Assembly: GCF_027594865.1 (NCBI RefSeq)
Contig: NZ_CP089391.1
Location: forward strand, 1,642,501 to 1,706,500
Reading direction: 5' to 3'
DNA length: 64,000 nucleotides
Origin: Bradyrhizobium xenonodulans
Lineage (GTDB): Bacteria > Pseudomonadota > Alphaproteobacteria > Rhizobiales > Xanthobacteraceae
The position numbers and the translations under genes are program-made. Of this stretch, positions 36,679 to 46,239 are shown in pieces. Under the pieces are notes generated by a model. That model did no database searches and was not told where the DNA came from. It worked only from the letters and a program-made list of their open reading frames with translations. Numbering within the stretch: the stretch's first letter is position 1; the number at the start of each line of letters is the position of its first letter.

Positions 36679-39600
36679 ATGACTTACACGCTGACAATCA
36701 ACGGAACTTCGGGCGCCGACATTCTGTTGGGTGGCACGGGAAACGACCTTCTGACGGGGGGCGCCGGCAGCGACCTCTTCGTGATTTCGAGAGGTTTTGG
36801 CTCCGACACCATCAGCGACTTTCAAGGGGGCGCCGGCGGGGACGTGCTGCGCGTTCAGAACTACGGTTTTGCAACGTTCGCAAGCTTCATGTCCGCTGCA
36901 AAGCAGACAGGCGCAGACGTTGTCGTCACGCTCTCGTCGAGCGAGGCGCTCACCTTGCAGAACGTCTCGCTTTCATCGCTCGCGGCCGCAAACGTCGTCC
37001 TCGACAATCCGCTCCCAGTAAGTGCAGCGCCGAACACGGCGTGGACCACGGTCGGAGCCGGGGGAACGCTCACCGGCAGCGCGATAAACGATTCGCTGCA
37101 AGCGATGGGGGACGGCGTTACGCTGATCGGCGGCGCGGGCGACGACTCTTACTTCATGTACAATCACGAAACGAAGGTGGTTGAGCTCATCGGTCAAGGC
37201 ATCGATACCATCTACGATGGCATGATCGACGGCTATAGCCTCGTCAATGCGCCGAATGTCGAGAACCTGACACTGGGCGGAAGCTACAACTCTCCCGCGA
37301 CCGGCAACGATCTAGACAACATCATCGTCGGCAACGCCGGCAATAACATGATCGATGGCGGCAAGGGCAATGACGTCCTCACCGGCGGAGCTAGCCGCGA
37401 CACGTTTGTTATCAAGACTGGGAATGGGACCGACATCATCACCGATTTTCAGACAGGCGCCGGTGGGGACATTCTTCAAATCAACGGCACGAACTTCAAG
37501 ACGCTCGCCGACGTCACGGCCGCCATGCAGCAGGTCGGTACGGATGTCGTTCTGTCGCTCGGTAACGGCGAGAAGCTAGCGCTCGAAAATACGCAGGTTC
37601 AGAATTTCACGACCTCCAACATCAATATCGTCACAGCGCCAACAGGACTGATTCAGACCTTCAGCGACGATTTCAACTCACTTTCGGCCGGCCAAGACCC
37701 GCATCTGACCTGGAAAACGAGTTACGCCTGGAGCGGAACAGCGAGTTATACGCTGTCTGGCGAGCAAGAGGTCTACGTTGATCCGAGTTTTGCCGGCCTG
37801 CCGGGAACCAGGGCGTCGAGCCCTCTGGGCCTCAATCCGTTCTCCATACAAGACGGCCATCTCGTCATCACGGCAGCGCCCATTCCATCGAGTGATGCTG
37901 CCTACGTCGGCAACCATCAATTCTCGTCGGGCGTGATCACCACCGAGAACAGCTTCGTCCAGACCTACGGTTACTTTGAGATGAAGGCCACGCTGCCTGA
38001 CACCAAGGGCGCTTGGCCTGCTTTCTGGATGCTGCCGATCAACACGCACGGCCAGGCGACGGAACTCGACGCGTTGGAAGCGCTGGGTAGGGACCCTGAC
38101 CAGGCCCATTGGGGCTTCGTGTCTTCCTCCACGTCAGGTCAGGGCTATTGGGCGAATACCCCCGATCTCACAGCCGGCGATCACACCTTCGGCGTGGAAT
38201 GGACGCCGTACACGCTGACCTATTTTGTCGATGGTGTGGAGGTCGGACAGGTTGCAACCCCATCCGACATGAACACCGCGATGTACATGATCGCCAATTT
38301 GGCGATGGGCGGCAGCTGGGCTGGCAACGCGGATCCGAGCGCGACGGCGCAGATGAGCATTGACTACATCAAGGCCTATCAGCTGCCGGAGTATACGCTC
38401 GCCAACTACACTCTTCTGGCCAGCGGAGCTCCGACGACCACCATCGCAGGTACGGCAAGTGCCGAGACGTTAACTGGAACCACCGGCAACGATCTGCTCG
38501 GTGGCGCGGGCGGCGCCGATGCGATGACCGGTGGCCTTGGCGACGATACCTATATTGTCACGGATCCGGGCGCCAAGGTCATCGAAGGTTACGGCGGCGG
38601 CGTCGATACGGTCATGTCCTCCGTCTCGTACGCGCTGTCTGACTATGTCGAAAACCTGACGCTGACCGGGTCGGCGGCGATCAACGGCACCGGCAATTCC
38701 GAAGCCAATAGCATCATCGGCAACGATGCGGCCAACATTATCACCGGTGGTCTTGGCAACGACATCCTGACTGGCGGCGGGGGGGCCGACACGTTCGTGA
38801 TCAACTCGGGCGACGGCTCGGACATTATCACCGACTTCACGCCGGGATCGGCCGCGGGACATGATATTGTTCAACTGAATGGCTTTGCGTTCACGTCCTT
38901 TAACGACATCAAGGCGGCGACGACGCAGGTCGGCAACGACGTGTATCTCACGCTGACGAGCCAGGATACGCTGGTGTTTCGCAACACCGCGATTTCAGCG
39001 TTCACCAGTGATGACTTCCAGCTGCCGGGGACCTTGCCGGTCGGAGGCACCATCACATCTTGGATCGACGGATCAACCAGCAGCCATATTGTTTACGGCA
39101 CTGCTGCGAACGACAAGATTACGGCGGTAAACTACGACGATACGCTGGTCGGGTGGGCTGGCGATGACACATACGTCGTAAACAATGTGAATCAGAAGAT
39201 CACTGAGAATCCGGGCGGTGGCATCGACAGCGTCGAAGCCTGGACATCTTATACGCTGGCCGCAAATGTCGAAAATCTGACCCTTATGATGGGAGGCCTT
39301 ACCGGCACTGGAAACGAACTGGCCAACCGGATGGTTGGCTCCAGTGGAATTGACATCCTGAATGGCGCTGGTGGCGATGATTGGCTCTTCGGGGGGGCGG
39401 GTAATGACACGTTCGTCTATGGCGTCGGAAGTGGCCACGACACGATGGCCGATTTCCACGTGTTCACGAGTGCGACCGCAGAGCACGACAAGCTGGTGCT
39501 GAAGGGTTACGACGCCAGTGCTTATCTGACAAATGTCGGGGACGAGTGGACCGTTCACCGTGCGGATGGAACCGACAGTTTCCGTATAGCCGGGGTGACA

Positions 39601-42237
39601 CAGCTGTCATCGTCCGACTACGCGTTTGTCTCCGCCACTGGCTTATCCATGACCATGGCGGGATTGACCGCACCGACAATTTCTCTTGCGGCCTCGACCT
39701 CGTCAGCCGCCGGCGGATTTAGGAACGCAAACCAGCTGACTTTGACTGGAACGGCCCAGGCCGGAGTAACGATCAAGGTATTCGATCAGACGGCTCAGAT
39801 CGGGGTCGCGACAGTCGATGGTAACGGCATCTGGAGCTTTGCAACGTCGGCCCTGGCGGACGGAAGCCATTCCTTTACGGCCGTCGCGACAAACGGCGCC
39901 GGCGATGTCAGTGGCGTTTCATCTTCTTCTACGATCACCATCGACGCAACTGCACCAAATGCACCCTCAATCGTAACCTTCTCGCCGGATAGCAGTATCG
40001 TCGGCGATGGCATCACGAAGGCCAATCAGCTGACGCTGGCTGGGACGGCGGAGGCCGGCAGCAAGGTCCTGGTGTTCGATGGAGCGACCCAGGTCGGCAC
40101 CGCCACGGTCGATGCCAGTGGCAACTGGTCGTTTGCGACCGGCACGCTGGTCGATGGCGCCCATGTCTTCACCGGCCAGGCGGTGGACGCGGCCGGCAAT
40201 GTCAGCGCGACGTCTGGCGCCTTGAGCGTCGCGGTCGATACCGTTGCGCCCAATGCTCCGACGATCGTCTCGGACACAATCGGCTCATCTAACACGATAG
40301 GTGTTGCTGGAACGGCGGAAGCGGGTAGTACGATCAAGTTGTATGAAGGAAGCAGCCTGCTGGGCACCGCGGTGACGGCGTCTAATGGTGTATGGAGTAT
40401 CACGACCGGATCTCTTGCGCAGGGGGCGCATGTATTCACGGCGACCGCAACAGATGCAGCTGGCAATTCGAGCGGCCTTTCAGCTGCGTTTGACCCGCTC
40501 GTTGGGACATTGATCGAGGCAGCTGGAACGACCAGTCTGATAAGCGCTGGAAACAACTTCTATCTGTCTAATGCCGGTACAGATGTGCTGCTGAAATTCG
40601 GTGGCACAGCGTACGTGGCCGGACAGTTCAGCGGCTGGGCGCCGATTGGTGCGGAGGCGACATCGACCGGCTTTGAGGTTGCCTGGAAGAATTCGATGAC
40701 CGGCCTGTACACGGTGTGGAATACCGACAGCAACGGCAATTTCACGTCCAATCTCCTCAGCAAGGTGTCCGGAACGAGCGCGTCTTTTGAGTCGATCGAG
40801 ACTTTATTCAATCAGGATCTCAACCGCGACGGCGTGATTGGTATTCCCAACAAGACAATCGAGGCGGTCGGCTCCACCAGCCTGGTTCAGCTTGGCGGCA
40901 ATTTCTTGCTCAATCCGATCGCCGGCGGAGCCGGCCCGACCTTGAAGTACGGTGGCGTGGCGTACGTGGCCGGACAGTTCAGCGGTTGGGTGCCGCTTGG
41001 TGCGGAGGCGACATCGAGTGGTTATGACGTTGCTTGGAAGAACACCTCGACCGGGCTGTACACGGTGTGGACCACCGACAGCAACGGCAACTTCGCCTCG
41101 AACCTGCTCAGCAACGTGTCGGGGACGAACGCGTCTCTTGCATCGGTCGAGACGGTGTTTCAGCAGGACCTTAACGGCGACGGGGTGATCGGCTTGCACA
41201 CGACGACCATTGAGGCCTCGGGCGCAACCAGCCTGCTGCAGGTTGGCAGCAATTATTTCCTCGGAGGAAGTGGACCCACCTTGAAATATGGTGGCGTGGC
41301 GTACGTGGCCGGACAGTTCAGCGGCTGGGTGCCTCTTGGCGCTGAGGCGACCTCGAACGGCTATGATGTTGCCTGGAAGAACACCTCGACAGGACTATAC
41401 ACGGTGTGGACCACCGACAGCAACGGCAACTTCACTTCGAACTTGTTTAGCAATGTGTCGGCGACGAGCGCATCCTTGAAATCGGTCGAGACGGTGTTTC
41501 ATCAGGATCTCAACGGCGATGGGCCGATCAATACGTCTTCGACCGTGCTCGACATCTCCGGAAAGATCGCGCTGACATTGCCCAATATGAGCCAACCGGT
41601 GATGCTCGAACCGGGAGCTGTGCTCGAACTGGCTGGAGCGGCTTCTGGATCGGTCACGTTCAAAGGCATCACCGGTATCCTCATTCTCGATCATTCCACG
41701 CAATTCACCGGTACCATCAGCGGTCTCTCCGGCAACGGAGACCCGTCTGCCTCGGACATTCTCGATCTCAAGGACATCTCGTTCGGGGCGGGAACGAAAG
41801 CCTCGTACGCGGGCAACGCATCGGGTGGGGTGTTGAGCGTTTCGGACGCGCAGAACCACGTCGCGCACCTCACGCTGGTCGGCGACTACACCCATTCAAC
41901 ATTCAATCTTTCGAGTGACGCAAACGGCGGCACCCTCGTCATCGATCCGCCAGCCGACGGGTTCAACTTCGCGCAATTCCCGACGCCACAATCGACTGCC
42001 CCTCTGGCGATTGCCCGGATTGGGAGCGTTGGCGACGGGTTTGCGTTTAGCCAGTCTGGGACGCCCGCCAGCTACTCGGAAATCGAAACCAACAACTCAG
42101 ACGCATACCACGCCTCCGCTGAAGCGATACATCAGCACGGACTCGATCCCGACTCCAGCGCACGACTCGGCGCCGAGAATGCACATTTTATTGCGCTCCA
42201 TGCACTTTCGGCAGACGTATATCTGTTGCATGCCTAG
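36679..42237 (+). CDS. Giant secreted RTX protein with GH16 domain, Ig-like domains and C-terminal repeat module
   Basis: 1852 residues from ATG 36679. Order: RTX nonapeptide blocks (about 10-40, 215-250); GH16 domain (about 325-566, active site ELDALE with E462, D464, E467); more RTX blocks (about 595-930, e.g. GGLGNDILTGGGGADTF); Ig-like domains (about 1010-1270); three tandem units of about 115 residues ending in DLNGDGVIG-type Ca-binding loops; a beta-rich domain; and the end ADVYLLHA. There is no N-terminal signal. RTX blocks plus an acidic residue followed by hydrophobics at the C-terminus indicate type I secretion. The closest functional model is ExsH of S. meliloti, an RTX GH16 enzyme that cuts EPS. 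Residues 1109-1764 are nearly identical to 440-1095 of the protein at 53823. Confidence 0.9.
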   Translation: MTYTLTINGTSGADILLGGTGNDLLTGGAGSDLFVISRGFGSDTISDFQGGAGGDVLRVQNYGFATFASFMSAAKQTGADVVVTLSSSEALTLQNVSLSSLAAANVVLDNPLPVSAAPNTAWTTVGAGGTLTGSAINDSLQAMGDGVTLIGGAGDDSYFMYNHETKVVELIGQGIDTIYDGMIDGYSLVNAPNVENLTLGGSYNSPATGNDLDNIIVGNAGNNMIDGGKGNDVLTGGASRDTFVIKTGNGTDIITDFQTGAGGDILQINGTNFKTLADVTAAMQQVGTDVVLSLGNGEKLALENTQVQNFTTSNINIVTAPTGLIQTFSDDFNSLSAGQDPHLTWKTSYAWSGTASYTLSGEQEVYVDPSFAGLPGTRASSPLGLNPFSIQDGHLVITAAPIPSSDAAYVGNHQFSSGVITTENSFVQTYGYFEMKATLPDTKGAWPAFWMLPINTHGQATELDALEALGRDPDQAHWGFVSSSTSGQGYWANTPDLTAGDHTFGVEWTPYTLTYFVDGVEVGQVATPSDMNTAMYMIANLAMGGSWAGNADPSATAQMSIDYIKAYQLPEYTLANYTLLASGAPTTTIAGTASAETLTGTTGNDLLGGAGGADAMTGGLGDDTYIVTDPGAKVIEGYGGGVDTVMSSVSYALSDYVENLTLTGSAAINGTGNSEANSIIGNDAANIITGGLGNDILTGGGGADTFVINSGDGSDIITDFTPGSAAGHDIVQLNGFAFTSFNDIKAATTQVGNDVYLTLTSQDTLVFRNTAISAFTSDDFQLPGTLPVGGTITSWIDGSTSSHIVYGTAANDKITAVNYDDTLVGWAGDDTYVVNNVNQKITENPGGGIDSVEAWTSYTLAANVENLTLMMGGLTGTGNELANRMVGSSGIDILNGAGGDDWLFGGAGNDTFVYGVGSGHDTMADFHVFTSATAEHDKLVLKGYDASAYLTNVGDEWTVHRADGTDSFRIAGVTQLSSSDYAFVSATGLSMTMAGLTAPTISLAASTSSAAGGFRNANQLTLTGTAQAGVTIKVFDQTAQIGVATVDGNGIWSFATSALADGSHSFTAVATNGAGDVSGVSSSSTITIDATAPNAPSIVTFSPDSSIVGDGITKANQLTLAGTAEAGSKVLVFDGATQVGTATVDASGNWSFATGTLVDGAHVFTGQAVDAAGNVSATSGALSVAVDTVAPNAPTIVSDTIGSSNTIGVAGTAEAGSTIKLYEGSSLLGTAVTASNGVWSITTGSLAQGAHVFTATATDAAGNSSGLSAAFDPLVGTLIEAAGTTSLISAGNNFYLSNAGTDVLLKFGGTAYVAGQFSGWAPIGAEATSTGFEVAWKNSMTGLYTVWNTDSNGNFTSNLLSKVSGTSASFESIETLFNQDLNRDGVIGIPNKTIEAVGSTSLVQLGGNFLLNPIAGGAGPTLKYGGVAYVAGQFSGWVPLGAEATSSGYDVAWKNTSTGLYTVWTTDSNGNFASNLLSNVSGTNASLASVETVFQQDLNGDGVIGLHTTTIEASGATSLLQVGSNYFLGGSGPTLKYGGVAYVAGQFSGWVPLGAEATSNGYDVAWKNTSTGLYTVWTTDSNGNFTSNLFSNVSATSASLKSVETVFHQDLNGDGPINTSSTVLDISGKIALTLPNMSQPVMLEPGAVLELAGAASGSVTFKGITGILILDHSTQFTGTISGLSGNGDPSASDILDLKDISFGAGTKASYAGNASGGVLSVSDAQNHVAHLTLVGDYTHSTFNLSSDANGGTLVIDPPADGFNFAQFPTPQSTAPLAIARIGSVGDGFAFSQSGTPASYSEIETNNSDAYHASAEAIHQHGLDPDSSARLGAENAHFIALHALSADVYLLHA
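40003..41970 (+). repeat. 1,968-bp direct repeat, copy 1
   Basis: Aligns without gaps to 55140-57107 (offset 15,137). By eye only five bases differ: four lie in the first 300 bases and one near 41916; about 1.6 kb between them looks identical. It encodes the Ig-like domains, three tandem units and beta-rich domain at the end of the RTX-GH16 protein. Flanking sequence drops at once to ordinary paralogue-level similarity. Confidence 0.95.
40510..41541 (+). repeat. Three tandem units of about 345 bp inside the shared module, copy 1
   Basis: Units at 40510-40854, 40855-41205 and 41206-41541. Each starts with a TIEA-x-G-x-TSL pattern, contains GGxAYVAGQFSGW and YTVW-TDSNGNF, and ends with DLN-DG. 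Units two and three are closest to each other. The DLNGDG loops suggest calcium binding. The same three units recur at 55647-56678. Confidence 0.9.
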
Positions 42238-42361
42238 AGAGCCTAGCATGCGACCGATCTCCACGCCTCGCCGCCGACCGGATTTCTCCCGCTTTGGAAA
42301 TTGCGTCTCGTTGGCGCGCTTCGGCCAAAGGGAAGGCCACGGATCGCGTGTTGTCCCTGGT

Positions 42362-42757
42362 CTAGCGCCCACCGACAGATGCGGTCATGTCAACGTGGCT
42401 CTCAGAATTTATGCATCCGCGGCAGATGACCAGTTTCCTGGCGATCTTTGCCTCCCGGTCAGCCTCGATTTTGTCGTGGACTACCCACCACGCAGCTGAA
42501 TAGGGGGGCAACTTAGCCAGTACGGCTACTCGTTGCAGGTTGGAATCCTGCTCCGGTGTGCCCAGCCGTCTCGAAACTCGATGAGATCGAAGCCGATTAG
42601 GATCCTGCCCCAGACCGTCCCACGCGTACTGGTGCGGCCATAGGGAGGCGCCGATGCCCCGCTTGGCCGAACTTTGAGCCGACGTCCAGGTTGGCTGCGA
42701 TGCGCAGCTCCCAAGCGCGATGGGCAAGAGCAGGAGGAGCAATGTGCGAATGGCCAT
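42362..42757 (-). CDS. Small lipoprotein of unknown function
   Basis: 131 residues. MAIRTLLLLLLPIALGSCAS is a lipoprotein signal with Cys 18 as lipidation site. The mature part is basic and has a paired-cysteine motif near the end (CRGC). No family is recognised. It is convergent with the giant glycanase gene and has its own AT-rich upstream region. A hairpin overlaps its translation start region. Confidence 0.6.
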   Translation of the reverse strand: MAIRTLLLLLLPIALGSCASQPTWTSAQSSAKRGIGASLWPHQYAWDGLGQDPNRLRSHRVSRRLGTPEQDSNLQRVAVLAKLPPYSAAWWVVHDKIEADREAKIARKLVICRGCINSESHVDMTASVGGR

Positions 42758-43315
42758 GACCGCGTACCGAAATCAGCGCGGTACGCATCACGAGATCCGC
42801 GTCCGTGGTTTTTACGCGATATAATTAACAATTGATTAAAATTGTCTTCGCTCGCCGGTGAGATACTCCTTGATCAAGCGAAGCAGGTTCATCGTCAAAG
42901 GTACAACGGCCGGCTCGGTAATACGCAGCGCACTTTCGGGATGTGACAGTTCCCCCGAGCCGAGATGTTCGTGCTTACGAAGATGTGTGATGCCTCGAGC
43001 GGATCGTGGGTACCCGCTTCGGCGGCCACTACCCGAGCAAGAGCAGCCACCCGTCCAGGCTGAATTTATCTTGCGGCACGCATATCATGACAGCCTGTGA
43101 AGTAGGCATAAGCCGCCCAGAATTGGTTCTGGTCTCTAGCTTTGAAGTTGTGGCAAGGCTTTTTTCGCTTTGAATTTGGTAAATAAAATCAGTAGATTGG
43201 CGCTCGATAGGGCGATCGCCAAAGGCGGGTTCACCACGCTGCAATTTGAATATCAATCGACATTGTTCCGACCGGTCAATGACCCTATTCTTGGGACCGA
43301 CGGATAGGGGTTGCA
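42758..43315. other. Non-coding region between the divergent lipoprotein and chain-length genes
   Basis: 558 bases without a supported gene. The part at 42811-42850 is very AT-rich and includes a TATAAT (42820-42825, plus strand) and the inverted repeat ACAATT-GATTAA-AATTGT. It is the likely promoter zone for one or both neighbours. AGGGG at 43306-43310 is the ribosome site of the gene at 43316. Confidence 0.45.
42762..42786. promoter_or_regulatory. 8-base inverted repeat just upstream of the lipoprotein start
   Basis: GCGTACCG (42762-42769) and CGGTACGC (42779-42786) are perfect complements with a 9-base loop. On the minus strand the hairpin ends five bases before the lipoprotein ATG, so it covers the place of the ribosome site. 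It could be an operator or a translational control hairpin. Confidence 0.35.
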
Positions 43316-44740
43316 ATGACCAGTCTCGAACGACCGGACTATCGTGTAATTCTTCGACCGCAAGTTGATGATCACCGGGCGGCTGAAAAGGAGATCGAGC
43401 AATCCGATAGTCTGGAGTTATTCGTCCTTCGTGCTCTTCGCCGATACTGGTTAATCTCCGCGGCGGTCTTCGTTTTAGGCATCCTTTTTGCCGTGTTGCT
43501 CCACGCCCTGCTCGATACCAAATACGAGGCGACCGCGTCACTGCTTATCGACAACGGGAAACAAAGCGAAGCCAATCAGGGCTCTGATTCGGTCTTCGTA
43601 AACTCGCAGATTGAGCTGCTAAACAGCGAACTTGTCCTTAGGTCGGCTATCCAGAATGTCAGCGATAGCAAACTGTATCCAAGGAGCCCGGACAGTGAGT
43701 TTTCCCAGTTGCTAGCTTATCTGGGCATGCCTCAGAAAAAGATGAACAACGAGGACCGCGCATACAAGTTGGCGGCTCGCGCATTGAAAGTGCAGCTCGA
43801 ACCGCGGACCAGCATGATCCGGGTTTCTTTTCGGCATCAAGATCCACGCCTGGCTGCTTCGTTTGTGAACGGGCTCACAGAGAGCTATCTGAGCAAATAC
43901 AGGGCACTCTACACCCAAGCCGGGGCGGCTGATTTCCTCCGTGGGGAGGTGGACCAGCTTCAGCGCAAGGTGGGTACTGCGGCCAGTGTCCTGGGGGCCT
44001 TCGTGACCGCAAATCGCACCTATTCGATCGATGAACAGAAAAAGCTCTTGCTGACCCGCCAGAGTGACCTCGCCAAGTCGATGGCAACAGTTCGAACCGA
44101 ACTGGCGCAGAAGCAAGAGGAGCTCAGAGTTGTCGAGGAGCAGATCAGCCAATTGAAGCCGAACGCCGCTCGTGCTTCGCAGGCCCGCGATCCGTCGAAG
44201 CCGGCGCCCGAGACGGCTGTTCCCTTGCCATACAATAGAAACCTGTTTGGCGACGATCCTCCGCTGCTGCTTGTGAAGCTCTATCAGGAGACAACGCAGC
44301 AGTTTCTAACCCTGAAGATGACGATCGCGGGGCTGCGCGCCGCAGAGTCGGCGCATGCGGCCGAGCTGGATAACGTGGCAAAGGATCTTGCGACGCTAGC
44401 CGGACTTGAATCCGAAACGAATCGCCTCAAGAGGCAGCTCGGCACCGCAGAGCAGGAGCTAGCGGAAATCACCTCTCGCGCCGGTGAAAAGCGGATTGCT
44501 ACGGCAATGACGGAGAACAATCTTTCGGCCATTAAGATCGCGCAGCCCGCGTCAGTTCCGTTCGAGACGGCGGGGCGTAGCGTGTGGCTGTTCCTGGCGA
44601 TTGGTTCCTTCCTGTCCGCTCTGATTGCAGTGGGAGTGGCCTGCGCATTGCAACTGATCTCGGCCTATCGAAATCCGCCCACATACGTTGCTGCGAATTT
44701 TTTCCGCACCGTCCGTTTCTACATGTTCTTCCCAAGTTAG
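43316..44740 (+). CDS. Polysaccharide co-polymerase (Wzz/GumC-like chain-length protein), no kinase domain
   Basis: 474 residues. Membrane helices at about 44-66 (YWLISAAVFVLGILFAVLLH) and about 422-449 bracket a periplasmic domain. The Wzz motif is TKYEATASLLIDN; long coiled-coil stretches cover about 215-270 and 340-400 (ESETNRLKRQLGTAEQELAE). These proteins set chain length with Wzy and contact the outer-membrane exporter. The cytoplasmic tyrosine kinase half of the Wzc/ExoP type is absent: the chain stops 25 residues after the second helix. A separate kinase, if any, is outside the window. It lies convergent with the flippase at 44803. Confidence 0.88.
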   Translation: MTSLERPDYRVILRPQVDDHRAAEKEIEQSDSLELFVLRALRRYWLISAAVFVLGILFAVLLHALLDTKYEATASLLIDNGKQSEANQGSDSVFVNSQIELLNSELVLRSAIQNVSDSKLYPRSPDSEFSQLLAYLGMPQKKMNNEDRAYKLAARALKVQLEPRTSMIRVSFRHQDPRLAASFVNGLTESYLSKYRALYTQAGAADFLRGEVDQLQRKVGTAASVLGAFVTANRTYSIDEQKKLLLTRQSDLAKSMATVRTELAQKQEELRVVEEQISQLKPNAARASQARDPSKPAPETAVPLPYNRNLFGDDPPLLLVKLYQETTQQFLTLKMTIAGLRAAESAHAAELDNVAKDLATLAGLESETNRLKRQLGTAEQELAEITSRAGEKRIATAMTENNLSAIKIAQPASVPFETAGRSVWLFLAIGSFLSALIAVGVACALQLISAYRNPPTYVAANFFRTVRFYMFFPS

Positions 44741-44802
44741 GCGCATACGCGCATCTCCGACGACAATCGGTTGGCTGGACGGCGCTGCCTGGTTCTATCG
44801 GT

Positions 44803-46140
44803 TCAGTGCGCGGCGTTGCTACCCAAAACAGATAGGGATTTCCGGATGGTTTTTGGACTGAGCCAACCCAGAGGTCTGATCTCGGGGACGTAGATCGACA
44901 ATCCGCGCCAGGACAGGAGGAAGAGGACGAGCTCCGCCAGTACGGTCGCGTAGGCGGCGCCCAACGCGCCAAGAGCGGGAACGAAAATGCAGGACGCGAC
45001 GATCGAGGTAAGCGCCGCGAGGCCAAGGTAGACGACACGCGGTCTCGTCTGCGGTCCGGTCACGAGCAGCGAGCTGTAGGCGCTCTGTAGGAACCTTGTC
45101 GGAATTCCAATGCTCATCACCAGCAGCAGGTCGACAGACGCAACGTATCTCGATCCGAACAACCAGGGAATCAGCCAGCTAGCGGCGGCAACGAGGATCG
45201 CCATTGTGAACACGCCGACCGTAGCCATCAGCGCCGCGGACAGATAGAACGCGGCTGCGAATTTTGTGCGGTCATGATGACCCCAGTGAAAGACCCTTTC
45301 AGCGATGAATTTGGAGTAGAAGACTGACGGAAACATCATCGCCGCAGAGACGATGAGAAGGGCGACATTGTATTGAGCAGTCTCGGTCCCGCCCCGGACG
45401 TATTCCAGAATCACAATCGGTCCCTGGAAGAATACGAGATAGATGGCGCCGAACAACAGAAACGGGCCAGCCGAGCTGGCCGTTTCCAGCACCGAGGGGC
45501 GGGGGTGCCGATAGCTCTTCAAAAGCCGATCCCAGGATCGCGCCGGAATCGCAAACAGACTCCAGACGATCGCGATCGCTCCCATCAATCCAAATCCCAC
45601 GAGCACCGCCCGCAGGTTCAAGATGGCGAATGCCGTGAGACAAAGAGCGACCACCGCGCGTCCGAGTTGGGTGACGACCTGCCAAAAGGCGACTTGGCCT
45701 GCGCTCCGCTCGATTTGATAGCGAAGTGACGATAGTTCTACAGCCAATTGTCCCAGCAGGATCGGAACCGAGGCCACCAGCAGCAGTAACCGCTCGGAAG
45801 GGGGAAACTTTGCGATGGTCAGCGTATACGCCACGAGGGCGACCATACCAAGGCCGGTGAGAAGTGCCACCAGTTGCGCGGCAGGAAAGTACCAGCGAAA
45901 AGCCTCTTCCTTTTCCCTGCCAACCACTTGCAGTAAAAACCAGTTCATTCCTCCCATGCCGATTAGTGCTAAAAGGTTTATGACCGACGACAGGGCGGCA
46001 ATCGTGCCGAGAGCTTCCAGATCCATGGATCGGGCCAATGTCAGTTGCGCAATAAAGTTGAACAAGGCTGCAAGAAATGTCCCGGAATACAACAGCGTTA
46101 ACGCGCCTATCGCCCGCTTGATGAATGCGTTGCGGATCAT
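44803..46140 (-). CDS. Polysaccharide flippase (Wzx-like), copy 2
   Basis: 445 residues from ATG 46140, which has GGGACAGG upstream and starts right before the first helix; the frame continues to 46236 but would overlap the divergent neighbour. About 12-14 membrane segments. GALTLLYSGTFLAALFNFIA and LARSMDLEALGTIAALSSVI are the N-terminal MATE/PST features. It differs clearly from the flippase at 12578. Together with the polymerase at 47473 it forms a second Wzx/Wzy pair. Substrate unknown. Confidence 0.85.
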   Translation of the reverse strand: MIRNAFIKRAIGALTLLYSGTFLAALFNFIAQLTLARSMDLEALGTIAALSSVINLLALIGMGGMNWFLLQVVGREKEEAFRWYFPAAQLVALLTGLGMVALVAYTLTIAKFPPSERLLLLVASVPILLGQLAVELSSLRYQIERSAGQVAFWQVVTQLGRAVVALCLTAFAILNLRAVLVGFGLMGAIAIVWSLFAIPARSWDRLLKSYRHPRPSVLETASSAGPFLLFGAIYLVFFQGPIVILEYVRGGTETAQYNVALLIVSAAMMFPSVFYSKFIAERVFHWGHHDRTKFAAAFYLSAALMATVGVFTMAILVAAASWLIPWLFGSRYVASVDLLLVMSIGIPTRFLQSAYSSLLVTGPQTRPRVVYLGLAALTSIVASCIFVPALGALGAAYATVLAELVLFLLSWRGLSIYVPEIRPLGWLSPKTIRKSLSVLGSNAAH

Positions 46141-46239
46141 CCCACCTGTCCCTTTCGTGCCACTGCTCGTCGCCGGCACATAGTCTGATATCGAATCTAT
46201 GGGGCGAATGCCCAGCATATTGCCATGAGAGGTCAATTA

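Noticed and set aside
40510..41541. Tandem repeats as a possible CRISPR array
   Set aside because: Units are about 345 bp, in frame and translated; there are no short repeats with unique spacers.
39795..41895. Long minus-strand open frames opposite the giant RTX-GH16 gene (and the same ones at 55053-57032)
   Set aside because: They mirror the repetitive, GC-rich coding strand, show no family motifs, and recur identically only because the DNA is repeated.
42858..43100. 80-codon frame in the gap before the chain-length gene
   Set aside because: No ribosome site, no family look, cysteine/arginine-rich as chance frames in GC-rich DNA often are.
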